From Zygnema cylindricum (taxonomy: Eukaryota > Streptophyta > Zygnematophyceae > Zygnematales > Zygnemataceae): a DNA stretch of 62,000 nt. Position numbers and translations under genes: made by a program. Shown one piece after another: positions 45,401 to 57,180 of the stretch; within the stretch, counting starts at the first letter, position 1; each line of letters begins with the position of its first letter. A model generated the notes under the pieces. It was not told where the DNA came from. It did not search any database and worked only from the letters and a program-made list of their open reading frames with translations. The stretch spans positions 1-62,000 of the forward strand of contig JBBHKE010003260.1 of NCBI GenBank assembly GCA_037447655.1, given 5' to 3'.

Positions 45401-46414
45401 TGTGAACTCTTCTGTTTTTAAAAATACTAAAGGACAATTTTTTGAACATTGCGGTCAACAGCATTCTATCGCAAAGCAATGGAAAAAACTTGTTGCAAAT
45501 TCTGGGAGGATCGGCTTCATTTCACATGTAGGTATCCAAAAAACATAGTCTTCGAATTTCTTGGCAGTTAAACATCTTGGTATTCAAAGTGTTTGGGTCA
45601 AAAAACTTAGTCTTGTTAGTTGAAAAACTTGGTATTCAAAAAACTTGATATCCAATAAGGACATGGTATCCAGAAAAACAGTCTCCAAAATACTTGGTGG
45701 CTAAAAAATTTCGTTTCCAAAAAGCGTGGTAACCGAAAAGGACATGGTATGCAAGAAACATTGTCTCAAAAATACTTGGTAGTATAAAACTTGGTATCTT
45801 AAAAACTCGGTATCCAAAAAGTTTACTGTACAAAGGACATGGTATCCAAAAAACTTGCAATTTTTTCTCGGCCGAAACACTAGATGGCCAGTTTAGGATC
45901 ATCTTTTTTCTTTCATGACAACCACTACAGTAGTTTGTTGTCTTTCTGTCAGTTTTGTCTAAAGCTCCTCAAGCCTAGACCTTATTCTTGTCACTTCATT
46001 TTGGTCTTTTTGTATATTACAATGTGAATTGTTATTAGAGTGAAGAGACTATTAGCGTAGAGTTTTTATTAGTGTTATTATTCTAATCCATTTCCAAATG
46101 ATGTGGTTGTTTCTGAATCCTTTATAGAATTAGTGGTAAGAAAGACATTTTGTAATATTGGCGCTATTTTTTGGTTAGAGGGCAAAAAAAATTGGCATTG
46201 ATAAAGGCACCACATAACGCTTATTTTAGAAACAATCCTTTGAAGGTGTTAAAATTGAGTTTATTTGATGGAACCACAAATAAAATGAGTTTATTTGTTT
46301 AGGTTAACATATATTTTGAGCTCTTAATTTGTATGTATGTCAAATGTCATATTTGTGATTCAGGAGGATGCGAAAAGAGACGAAAAAAGGACAAAGGAGC
46401 GGTATTGGGAGTGA
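42477..46414 (+). CDS. eIF4E-family cap-binding protein, eIF(iso)4E-like
   Basis: Five exons join in frame to give 228 residues: 42477-42745, 43911-44085, 44843-44968, 45462-45527 and 46364-46414. The start ATG is chosen for MADSIKL and the normal family length. Conserved positions seen: [11 protein letters not shown] at the start of the fold; Trp in KDSWGTALR and Trp-Glu in [11 protein letters not shown], the two Trp that sandwich the m7G cap and the Glu that pairs with it; Trp in STVEEFWSLYNN, the eIF4G-binding surface; and [29 protein letters not shown] and SIAKQWKKL. The protein should bind the mRNA cap and recruit eIF4G in translation initiation. Features fit eIF4E/eIF(iso)4E and not nCBP, which has Tyr in place of the first Trp. 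The C-terminal 16 residues are unusually charged ([16 protein letters not shown]). Confidence 0.92.
43170..43560 (+). repeat. About 75-bp degenerate minisatellite in eIF4E intron 1
   Basis: Units contain GAAGGATGAAGATTGAAG, ATATAAACTG(A/G)AAATATGAAA and TTCA-TTAGTTACAA, repeated about five times with much divergence. Confidence 0.75.
43740..43925 (+). repeat. Tandem copies of the eIF4E exon 2 acceptor
   Basis: Strings close to TTGCAGTCTTTATAAC occur near 43745, 43830, 43862 and at the true acceptor (GTGCAG|TCTTTATAAC, exon start 43911), with a weaker one near 43785. Each copy includes the CAG and about ten bases of exon. Confidence 0.82.
45528..45860 (+). repeat. Donor-derived minisatellite in eIF4E intron 4
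   Basis: The intron begins GTAGGTATCCAAAAAACATAG. Many imperfect copies of (A)CATGGTATCCAAAAAACTTG follow for about 300 bases, so the repeat unit includes the exon end and donor (ACAT|GT). Confidence 0.8.
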
Positions 46415-47285
46415 CTATCAACTTTTTTTGTGCCTTTTGGAGCTTGTTTTGTTAGTTCATAAATAAGTCAATTCAAGCTCGGTTTCGTTAAAAAAAAAAA
46501 ATGTGTGCGGAGAAGAAGTTTCAATAATGTGTAAATAAACTTTTGAATCCACAGTTTTTGCAACAAATATCAGTTTTGAGATCTTCTGGAGTTTCGCAAG
46601 CGATACAAACTTTTTTCTAACTCTTTTGTGTCCCTTACAGCCTGTTTTGTTCGTTCATGAATATGTAGACTCGAGCTCGATGTAATGAAAAGTGAAATTT
46701 TGTTGAGAACAAATTCAATAAATGTGTAAATAAGTTTGAGTTCCAGTAGTTAATCTGTCAGTTTTCAGATATTTTGAAGTTGTTAGAGCGACTTACCTTT
46801 TTTTCAACTTTTTTGTGCCCCTTTGCCCTGTTTTGAATGTTCATAGATAAGTCGGTTCAATCTGGGTTTTGTGAAAATTGAAGTTTGTTGAGAAGTTCAA
46901 TAATGTGTAAATGAACTCCAGTAGGGGGACTTACGGGGTTGCTTTTCGTAGTTATTTAATTAGGTTGGGGTTAGGGTTGTAGTTCTGGCTTTGTCAATTG
47001 TCGTGCTTTCCATTTTGAGTTTGGGTGCTTTTATTTTCCTAGTAGTTGTTTTCTTTTTGTTTTTGTTTTTGTGCTGTTATTTTATTCCCCTGCTGGTAGT
47101 TTTTCAGTTTCGGCCATGCCACCCCTTTTGTACTCCCGGACTCATACCATCGTGCATTTTAATATATCCTGCGTGTGCAGTATTACCAAGTAATGCAATT
47201 TTGGGATCTTTTGGGGTTTTCTAGAGTGATTCTCAACCTATTTTGTGCCTTTGAGCCTGTTTTTTTCATTCATAAGTCAATTTAA
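46410..47285 (+). repeat. Tandem copies of the eIF4E 3' UTR
   Basis: The stop region and 3' UTR (ACTTTTTTTGTGCC, GTTCATAAATAAGTC, CAATAATGTGTAAATAAAC) recur near 46600-46730, 46785-46915 and, partly, 47224-47285. The unit is about 185-190 bases. Each copy carries AAATAAA-like or TAAATAA poly(A) signals, so alternative 3' ends are possible. Confidence 0.8.
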
Positions 47286-48827
47286 TCCTTTGCGGTGTGC
47301 AAAGAAAATAAAATAATAATGACGACTTTATTTAAAAGCGCAATGGCAAACCATCTTAGCCCATGGGAGCAAGAAAAAACAGCAATGTTAAAACTGAAAA
47401 ACTACATTAGTAGTTATGTGAAAAGAGAAGTCCATTGAGGAGAAGTCTAATAACATGTAGAAAAACTTGGGTTTTATGACTATCTCCACTGACAGTTGGA
47501 CAAGCTCTTTACTAGATAGGAATACATGATTTAGACAATGTTTGGAACATTGTTTATTTTTTGTTTTAAACGAGCATACAAAAAGATTTCTTCTGAGACT
47601 AAAGCAACTCGGCAAGAATTAAAATGGAGTATTAAAGGTTGTGTAAATTTATAAGTTGGATTAGGACAATTTTCAGAATAATGCTTACTTGAACGAGCAT
47701 GAAAAGAGATTTAACATCCTTTGACTGCAGGAACTTGGCAATAATTGATAATAATAGAGTTTTTCCCCTTGTGTTCCTTCACAAGTATAATAAAAATAAT
47801 CTTTGCTAGGAGCACTCAAGGGCAAACCATCCAGATTACATGGAAACGAAAAGGAAAAATCAAAAGGGGAAATTAACAAAGAATGCAAAATGAACAAAAA
47901 CAAAAAAAGATAGTCCTAACAAGCAATAGATCAGACCATTTTTGTTTATCAATTTACACAAACCAAGCGGCTTTATACCACAAATCCAGCTTCACAATTC
48001 TAAAAAATCAAAGTGTCTTAACAAAGAAAACTGCAAACTGTCCACCTTCCAGTATAAACTGTCGCCTCTTTTCAACGATAAAACTATTTTTCTCAATTCA
48101 TCCTAAAAGCATGCTGTTTCATAAAAGAGATGCAAATAACATACACCTAGCAACTCATTAATGCCATGCCGTGAAGGCTACACCAAATACAAAGCTAAAA
48201 GTTGCTTGACAATGGAAACTGTAGGGGAGAAGAAAACAAAGTCGCAGATGATTAAAATATTTACTCGAAGCTTTACAAAGACACAAATTTGTCGAGAAGG
48301 TAACGAGCTTGATCCAACAATCAAGATGGAGGTAGGGATGAGAGAAGAGATTGAAAAACAGTAAGCCACCACCAACCCAATCTGTCATAACGTTTTCATC
48401 TGTGCCCACTAGTCAAGAGCGACCGGGTTTCTTTATCCAAAATATGGTAGTCACAAAAACAATTCTGATAGTCACATAAACAGTTCTGATAGTCACATAA
48501 ACAATTTCTGGTGATAAATTAAGAATCCTATGCAACCTTCGAGCCTAATCTACAGGAAATAAAGACCTATTCTGTGAGATGGCTGTGTTTTGACCTTATC
48601 AAAAAAACAGCCAAAAATAGAAAGTCACAGGAGCCAAAAAATATCCAGAGATATCAACAGACCTAAAAATGAGAAAGACAGGACTTTCCCACAAATAAGT
48701 TAAAATGTTCTAAGTAGTTCTTCGTGCCATTTTTGTCAGTAACAGCTGATAAGCCGGCTTTGTATAGTTAAGGAGACTCCAGCTGTCACCGGTAAGATTT
48801 CCCTTTCACAAAAAAAATCATCTTCTT
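47286..48827. other. Convergent intergenic region between eIF4E and RIQ genes
   Basis: No gene is recognised. Two related stretches on the minus strand (near 47560-47640 and 47690-47760) share GAGCAT-AAAAGA-TT and CTTTGACT/GACTAAAG-GCAA words, an old duplication. A short repeat of GATAGTCACATAAACA occurs at about 48448-48510. Part of the stretch before 48828 will be RIQ 3' UTR. Confidence 0.4.
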
Positions 48828-50864
48828 TTAATCCTCTTGCAATATTCCGAGGGCAATGGAAGCGGCAAAAGTTCCAAGACCTGCAACTCCCGAAAGGGTT
48901 GCTGCAGTGTATTGCCCAACCAACAAAAGAGTATTGTCATCTGGTACAATAATAGGAATAAGAACAGCTCCAATTACAAGGGGGAGAGAAATTGAAGCTA
49001 AAGCAGCGGGAGACGATTGGGCAAAGTTCTCAACAAGGCCTAAAAGTCCGAGCGACTCTGCTTTTGAGAGCAGACCGAGCTTCTCGATTTTGGAAAGAGA
49101 GAAGCCTAAGGACTCCAACTTGGAGAGCAATCCTGCGTTCTCAATGTTGGTAAGAAGCTTCTTCTTCTCCAAACTCTTCACCAAATTCACATCCTTTGAC
49201 TCATCATTCTCGGCGAAGTAGCCATATGAGAAAAACTTCTTTGTCCAGGCATCATCGTATGCATTCACCTGCAACACCATCAGCCTGACTTTCTTAATTT
49301 CTATGTTTCCACAATTCACAGTCAAATTTCACGAAACATAAAGGCACTGTTCCGAACTGTAAAATACACACATGCAAAGAGAAACAACAAAAAAACCACT
49401 TGTCCCAAGACGACAACGATTTTTGCGGTGTTATGACGGAAAAACTCTGTAAAGTTCAAAAAACTCAATCAAAACTTTTCACCACTGGCCTTTTAAATTG
49501 CTAACAAATTGACCTGAAAAACTGTTTTCTACTGCAATTCTAAGTGTGTCCTACAACATCCGGGAATAGAGGATTTGACCAATCATACATATTACTCCAT
49601 TAACAAATAATATCCCTCCATAAACTGCAATCGATACCATAGACAATAGGCAAACAACTACTAAATCGGCTTTTCTGTCAGACCAGAAATTGTCGCCTGC
49701 TATCATTAAAAATCAGGTGATACTTACGTTCTAGAATACTTGTTGATAAAAGGAACCAGTGAAAGAAAACATTAAACCTCCTACGAATATAGCCAGCATT
49801 GGACGAGTTTTAGGCAGCGAATAGCATTTTGCAGCTGAGGCCATTAGAATGTCTACTTGCATTAGTGTAAAAATGATTATTGCAGAAACAAAGCTTTTCC
49901 ACAGATGCGAAATAAATAAAGCGGACCAGGAAAAAAAAAAAACATCCTCGCCAAAATGCACTGCCTTCCAACCTCACCTAATGCCTTAGTGTAGGGAGCA
50001 CAGTTTAATACAGTCAAAAACTATCTCTGTGCTAGACAGATACGTTAACCGACTGATACTAATGATAAATCATGTGAACCCCAAAGATGCCCTATCCTCT
50101 CACTAAAATCGAGACCTCCTGTTTTCCTTGAAGCTTGTTTATTGAAATAATAAAACCGCCATCTTACTCTCAATATCTAGACAAGATAGAGAACATTATG
50201 AAATATACTGCCTGTGCATCTAAAACAGGTGTGCACGAAGAAAAATGAGAGAGGAAGGAGCCTAAAGGTAAAAAACACATTAACCCTGACAGTAGTACGC
50301 TGTGCATTATTCAGTTCTGACATAGGCTAATTAATTGGTAACAAGTAATCAGAAGGTGTTTCAGAAAAAGTAGCACTAGAACCGCAAAAAGAGTCAGCTC
50401 AAAACAGCTTATCCGAACTGAAACAAAATGAATGAGAGCTATTTGTAACAGCTCATTCAATGATATCAGACACAAAAAAAAACAAAAATCAAAACAATAC
50501 AGAGTTTGATGCTAAGCCAGTATGAAAACTAAAGATGCTGATCCAATCCCTTGAATCCATAGTTCCAAAATCATAACTCATATTCTCTTCGGACAGGAGC
50601 TCGGGACACGAACGCAAACTGAAAGCTATGACATATACCCCGAGATTCACATCATAATAAAAAAAATCAATGATATACCTTTTTCTTGACAGCCATAGCT
50701 ACGACCAATGGCTGGCCAGCAGTTCTCTGCCTTTGAACAGGCATGGAGGGAGACAGACTTGGACCAAATCTACCCATCGAAGCGCCATAGCCAAGAGAAG
50801 ATGAAGCACCGGCTACAGCCTGGCACTGTGAGAGTACAGGGCTGGAGGCCACTAAAGAAGCCAT
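48828..50864 (-). CDS. RIQ-like thylakoid protein (DUF1118), chloroplast
   Basis: Two exons (50864-50679 and 49268-48828) join in phase 0 with a GT-AG intron to give 208 residues. Exon 1 begins MASLVASSPVLSQCQ and looks like a chloroplast transit peptide: Ser/Ala/Gln/Arg-rich, few acidic residues, ending near VVAMAVKKK. The ATG 15 bases upstream is in frame, but MAS- is the more usual start. Exon 2 has the family marks NAYDDAWTKKFFSYGYF, LLTNIENAGLLSKLESLG, LGLLGLVENFAQSSPAALAS, LIPIIVPDDNTLLLV and a terminal GILQED, with two C-terminal hydrophobic segments. Arabidopsis RIQ1/RIQ2 sit in grana thylakoids and influence light-harvesting complex organisation and non-photochemical quenching. Which of the two this corresponds to is not clear. 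Confidence 0.9.
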
Positions 50865-53800
50865 AACAATAAGTAGCAACTAACGAGAGACCCGGAGGGA
50901 AGAAGAAAGACGGGTAGAGACGGCTACTTAGAATTTGCTTTTCTTGCAAAGCAGTAGAAAATATTAAAACTTACTGCAAGGGAGGAGTGGGAACTGCACT
51001 GATCACTCAAGCTTCAGCAAGTGAATTCACCAGTATTAAGTACACCGTGAATCGTTATTAGCCTTATGTACGCAATATCGGCACCCCAAAATTTTGACAT
51101 TGATACCTTAAACATAATAAACTATACTATTTAAGGACGTGGACCATAATCTGCCACGTCTCCTAGCACTAAATTAGAATTAATGACGCTGATTTTTACT
51201 TTAGTACTTTATACTAATAATTTCTATACGCTAATAACGATTCAAGGTGTAGTGTAGCCACATTCGATTGATACGTTTAATATTGTGGAATGCACTGTTT
51301 TTAACACTGTCGTTTTCTCGCGAATATTTTGGGGTACTACAAAACAATTCTGTACTATAGCACTTCCGTACCTAAACGAATGGTGGCTAGGCGTGTTTCA
51401 AAGCGGAGAACATCAACGTGGAGACTTGTGGGTTCTTGATCCGTGTGTACTCACAGTTTTACGACATTCCATCGAATCGGCTTTCCTGAGCATGACCAAT
51501 AACTGCTAGCCAGCTAGGAAATTTCTGTCGCTTACTGAGAACCAGATTCGTCACATGGAGAATCGATCTTAAATATGCTCGCAAAATGTTCGGTACCAAT
51601 TGGTCGAAACTCGAACGAGCTCAGAGAATCTCTGATCCTTCGCACGAGGAAAGTACAACAAGTTATGGCTGTAAACTAGAAGAGTTTAGGGCGTTTCATT
51701 TAACTCAGGGTGTGGATTCACGCCGTTCCCAGGGACGGGGCGTATGTCCACGCCATTCGAGTACACGACGTGGTTAACGTAGAGGGTTAAGAGGGTTAAC
51801 CATCCAACGACGCTGTGGTTGTGCGAAACCCCAGCAGCTGTTCCACACCGAGGCAGTTCCATGCAGACGTTTTGTAGAATGTTCCAAACGTTCCACATAT
51901 CTGGCTTCAGTCCGCGAGTTCCTGTGACGTAGGAGACTTCACGGGAGAATGGGAGGCCGACAACCCGCGATGCCATGATCACGTGGCTTCCTCCTCACCA
52001 AGAACCCTCTGTAGCATGCGATTTTTCATTTTTCACAAAGGTCACCTTAAAAAACCGTAGCATAGAATCGCACTTTTTCTTTCAAAATAGTTTTATTGGA
52101 CAGTTTAAATGCGACATGCTAAAAGTGCGTTAAGACTTCAAAATACAGTACGAAAAGCGGTGAGAAACTTCAAAAGGCCGGACTTCCATTATGCGTTTCA
52201 GTAAATGTACGGGTCCGTTTACTAAAGGGCGACTCTTCTATTAGGTCGCGTCAGGTAACCACTTTTTATTTGCGTGGCTTATTCTGGTTGGAACCACGTA
52301 TGTGAACGTCACGGTGCTGAAAATCTATGAATATAGGTAAATCTTCCATTACAGGAAAAGTGGGGTTGTTTATTGGACGCCGTACGCTTTCATACAGATT
52401 CGTATAATTTATATTTTTTTTGTTAAAAACATGTTTACCGGATAGTTGCCGGTAAGCTCCAACATTATAAGCGTAAGTCATGACCGTTGGATGTTTCAAT
52501 TTTCTAAATCCGCGAAGCAATCGCGCAAATCGTCCAGTGTGAGGAAAACTCCACTCGCGAGGAGAGTTGCTTCCATTAGACGTGAACCATTGGTACACTT
52601 AGAAAAATAAAAAAATGGTACAAGTGAAAAAAGAAAAAAAATATCTACCTTGAATGGGTGATGAGAAGCTTACACGTGAGAAGCTTACACGTCGTACAGG
52701 ACATGTGCCTTCTGCCACGTTGGATGAAGGTTCCAATGACCGGCCCACCAGAAGTACCCTCCTCTCATTAGTAGTTTGCCGCGCCTATCTGTAATCAAAT
52801 TTCTATTTCCAAATAAAACTAGTCTTTTTGTATTCAAAATTCCATTGCCAAATTCAAAATTCAAATTCCGTAGCAAACATTTCGATGTATTCAAAATTTA
52901 AAAACCGAATATAGGGTTAGGTTTGCCAACATTAGAGGCTGTCTACTTATATAAGGAAACCAAGATGGAATATATTAGATAACTAAACAGGTGGTGCATT
53001 TTGATTGTAGTTTTCGAAATACTTTCTTTGTATACTTTTTTTTATACTAGGATGTCTTTCCCAGGTGGCAGCTTTAACCCTTTTGCGTTTTATCCAGGCA
53101 TTTTACCCTACTTTATACCTCCTCTTCCTGTAAACATATCTACCTCTAACTCCCTCTGTTCGCAAGACACATGAACGAAATCATGTCATCCTCGAAGAAA
53201 AAAAAAATGTCATCCTCGAAGAAAAAAAAAAAGGCCGCAGGAGTGAGGATCTTATAAACATTGAAGGAGGAGGCATCGGCGACAAAGGCACTAATGCAAC
53301 AGGTGTTGTTTTTACTGTTTGTTTGTTTTTATTTTATTTTTATGGTTTTTATTTTTCTGTTTCTATTTTTGTTTTCTGTTTTTATGTTTTCGCTTCTTTC
53401 TCCTTCGCCTTCTCCTTCACCTTCTCCTCTCTCCTTCTCCTTCTCCTTCTCCTTTCTCCTTCTGCTTCTCCTTGTCATTGTCCTTCTCCTCCTCCTTTTG
53501 CTCCTTCTGCTCCTTCTTCTCCTTCTTCTCCTTCTTCTCCTTCTTCTCTTCTTCTTCTTCCTCTTCTTACTCTTCTTTCTCTTCTACTGTGAGTCGTTTT
53601 CTGTTTTTTGTTGTCTCTTTTGTATTTTCTGAGTTCTATTTTTTTTAATTGTTTTATTTTATTTTTTTAAAGTGTTTTCTTTTCTCTTTTCTGTTTTTTT
53701 AACATTGTTTTCAATATTTTTACGTGATAATAGGCATTATATATTAAATATATATATATTAAAAAAAAAAAACCGTGATTATAGGCACTAACTGTAAATA

Positions 53801-54139
53801 TTAACAACCTCTCTTTTTTCTCTTCCATTATTCTTTTCTCTGTATATTTTATGTCTTTAGCATTTGTTTCATAAATGGTTTCTGCTAACACCCTGTGTTT
53901 TTCTATAAGTGTTGTAGGTGCTCTTAAAAAAAAACTATGTAAAACAAGGGTGGAAATTTGAAACACACTCGTATTGTGTAATCGGCAGCCAAAGAGTGGG
54001 AAGAATGGGCTATAAAAAAAGTGAGCTATTCAAATGTACCAAAACAACCAGAAAATGAGGAGGAATTATTCAATGATGTAACCAGAAAATGAGGAGGAAG
54101 AATTTAATGATATGACTGCAAGCCCTCCATCTAATTACA
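50865..54139. other. Intergenic region left of the Harbinger copies
   Basis: No gene is recognised. Open frames at 51285-51509 (plus), 51686-51982 (minus) and 52266-52598 (minus) carry no motif I know. 53181-53233 has a 26-base unit (TGTCATCCTCGAAGAAAAAA) twice. The first 200 bases contain the RIQ promoter region. Confidence 0.4.
53390..53590 (+). repeat. (CTT/CTC)n pyrimidine tract
   Basis: About 200 bases consist almost only of CTTCTC, CTCCTT and CTT units. The long open frames across it are an effect of the repeat and are not a gene. Confidence 0.92.
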
Positions 54140-55260
54140 ATTGATCTTCTTCTATGTTTGATTTTGGATACGGTGTGATTAAGTGTTTACTTAGAGGAAA
54201 TTCGGCATCACCTAAAATAAAAGGTGGCACCTCTTCCCAAATTACATTGACGGTTGGCCGTTCTAGTCCCCCTCCAGACAATATAACATTTCTTATGTCG
54301 GAATTTCTGAATACCTTAGTGTGGTGTACACTACTTGCTCAAATCACACATTCATCATCTAAAATACTGGTGTTGGGTGCTACTATTGCCTGTAATATCG
54401 TACTTTAGTTCCTTTCTCTATCGTATCAACCCGACGCCCTCATACCAACCCTAACCCTATATTTATGTGTGTGGCATCGATTGCCCCACAACAGTTTGGA
54501 AACTCAAATTTGTAGTCTTTAAATGCTGCCACAAGTTGATTAAATCTCGTTCCGGTTAGCCAATTAATCAACCGTGGCATAAAGATGTCCCACATATCAA
54601 CCGTGGCATAAAGATGTCCCACATATCAACCGTGGCATAAAGATATCCCACATTTCTCGGCAGAATATTGCTTGTTTTTTTGACACCGTGGTTCCATTAA
54701 TGCCAAAGAGCTCTTCCATTGAAGTAGTTGTATTTTCTGTGACAAGACGAGACGGTAGATGACCATTTCTATTTGACGTTTCCCAATAACTTTCCTATTG
54801 GGAATGTTAATAAAACCAAGAGCGAGGTCAGTCTCCATACGATGTCTTAATTCATCAACCAAATAATTCAAAAAATATTGTAAAAAGCGGCAGTTGTGTA
54901 TCCTAAGGTGTAATGAGACGTTAGATGACCATTTCTATTTGACGTTTCACAACAGCCTTTCTTTTGGGAATGTTAATAAAATAAAAAGCGAGGTCATTCG
55001 CCATATGATGTCTTAATTTATCAACCAAATAATCCAAAAGACATCGTGGAAAGTAGAACAGTTCCATATACCTCTCGTTATTATACGTATCGACAAAAAT
55101 CATTGAAAAATGTAAATTGCCAAGGATGATGTAAAACTCCCCACGCCACCTTTGTCATCCACGAATGTGCAACGAACTAACGAAACCCTTAACCAAATTT
55201 ACGAATGTTTGAAAAGTAGACATGATGTTCTTTTGAATAAAAAATATCACAATCATTAAA
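54140..55260 (-). pseudogene. PIF/Harbinger transposase remnant, minus strand
   Basis: Pieces in several frames match plant HARBI1-type transposases: ERYMELFYFPRCLLDYLVDKL (near 55075-55010), FPNCCGAIDATHI (near 54500-54460) with the first Asp of the DDE triad, and PPFILGDAEFPL (near 54225-54190) with the second. The Glu region is not seen. A segment of about 165 bases (YLVD-LRH..M and INIP..K) is present twice, near 54810 and 54975. These enzymes cut and paste DNA transposons. The copy is dead. Terminal inverted repeats were not identified. Confidence 0.75.
54568..54654 (-). repeat. Three copies of a 29-bp unit inside the transposase remnant
   Basis: TCAACCGTGGCATAAAGATG followed by TCCCACATA is repeated at 54568, 54597 and 54626, with one change in the last copy. 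This lengthens the region before the first catalytic Asp. Confidence 0.9.
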
Positions 55261-55989
55261 ATAAAATAATCCTCCTCCGTTTGGTTATCCTAGTTCACAT
55301 TAAGAAAGATTAATATGAGCAATATAAGTTACATTTTACGAATATACAAGTAATAAAGACACGTAAAAAGGTGACAGATGTAACCGAATACGGTTGAGGT
55401 TTTACATTAGAGGCAAACATTCAAAAAATAGCCATGGCAGTATATGTGACGAGAGTTGATCGTGAAGTTTCGTTGTAACATATAGACGTACACGTAGTAC
55501 ATTATACGACACTTGTACGAATCTTTATGTACCTACGCTGGTACAAATTTTTTGTTTTGACTTTCTGTTTCAAGATTGTTTTAAGATTTTCAAGATCTGG
55601 ACGCTTAAATATGTGGCACCAATTATAACTGTGAATTTTTTTTTACTGGCCCGACAAAATGGAACGCCCTGCTTATTAAACCCTACAAATAAACGTCTCC
55701 TTACGCTTATTAGGTCCGGGTAATGGAAAAGTAGCCTAATCTTCAAACGCAAAGTCTGAACGTAAATTTTGACCCAACGGAAGTAAAAAGCAATCTGCAC
55801 GTAGTGTACTATAATGTATTATGTGTGCTCTTGTATTTTTTGATTGGACCTCGTGATTTAAAACTTTTGTGCTCGTGATTATTTACAGTTCTCGCCTTTT
55901 TATGTATTTTTTTCCAAAATGGAATTGTTGTTGATTATACTACTCTTTTTTCATCTGAATAAAGGTGACCAATCTGAAAAAAAAAAACA

Positions 55990-57180
55990 TTATCATAGCA
56001 ATCATTTTGTTTTTCATTCAAAAAAACATAATGGCTGGATCTCAAACCTTCATAAATTTGGTTGAGCGTTTTGGTAGGTTGTTGTACATTCGTAGACGAA
56101 AGAGGATATAAAGAGAATACTATATTTTGCCCTCGAAGTATACATTTTTTTGTAATCCCCATTGATGCGTACGATAATAATAAGTGTATAGAATTTTTAG
56201 GCCTTCCCAAATACCTAGTCAATTTTTTAGTTGAAAAATTATGACATCGTATGAAAATCTTGCCCCATGTTTTCTTAACATCCCTTAAAAAAAGTTTGAT
56301 GTGAGACGACAAATTGAGATGGTTTTTTAGCGTCTCGCCTCAGAAAACACAGCGCGGGGATTTAGGGATTTTTGACAATGTCAAAGAAGCACGCCATATT
56401 CTGCCGAACAGTGTGGGACATCCTTACGTCATGATTAATCAAATGGCCAATTGGAACGAGATTTAACCAATTATTAGCAGCTTTTAAAGACTACAAATTT
56501 CAATTTCTAAATTGTTGTGAGGCGATAGATGCAACGCATGTAAGCATAAGATTGGGGGGTGGTATACGGCTTCCAGATTGGTATGACATTGAGAGAAATT
56601 ATAGTACGATTTTGCAAGCTGTGGTAGCCCCAAACACCTGTATATTACACGTATGTGTAGTTAGGGACAATAATGTCTATAATTTTAAGGTTTTTTAAAA
56701 TTCCGGCATAAAAAATGCCAACTTGTTTGGAGGGGGGACTGCGAGGATCGTTCGAAAATGGTTGTTGGGTAGATGTACCACCATTCATTTTAGGTGATGC
56801 AGAGTATCCTTTTAGTAAATACTTAATAGCTCCGTATCCAAGATCAAACCTAGAGGAACCACAAAAATCGTTCAACTATTTTCACAGTAGTAGAAAAATG
56901 TGTGTAGAGAGGACATTCGGATTGTTAAATCGACAATGGGGAACTGGAAATTAGTTTTGAGAAACACGGAACGTTTACTGGACACTATTATCACAGTTTG
57001 TCCTTTCCACAATTTGATGTTAGATGAAAAAATATGTTACCCGAATGAGGAGGAAAGAAACATTTACATGTAGGAGTGGGATGCATACTTTGACGAGGAA
57101 GGGAAAGCACTACGCAATTTTTTAGTTGAAGATCTTTATGAAAGACATGAAATACATTTACTATAGTGGGAGCCATGGAT
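55990..57180 (+). pseudogene. PIF/Harbinger transposase remnant, plus strand
   Basis: The copy is divergent to the one at 54140-55260. Recognisable strings are CIEFLGLPKYLVNFLVEKL (near 56185-56240), CCEAIDATHVSI (near 56514-56550), LPDWYDIERNYSTILQAVVA (near 56570-56630), VPPFILGDAEYPFSKYLIAP (near 56777-56836) and CVERTFGLLNRQW (near 56901-56939). These give Asp, Asp and Glu of the DDE triad. Stops occur near 56244, 56696 and 56955, so it is inactive. The protein core here is better preserved than in the minus-strand copy. Confidence 0.82.

Noticed and set aside
48856-49221. Plus-strand open frame over the RIQ exon
   Set aside because: It is antisense to the conserved DUF1118 coding sequence and has no family match.
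53261-53648. Overlapping Leu/Ser/Phe-rich open frames
   Set aside because: They arise from the (CTT/CTC)n tract, which is open in all three frames.
54154-54408. Plus-strand frame in the left Harbinger copy
   Set aside because: It is the reverse of the transposase segment with GDAEFPL, which reads on the minus strand.
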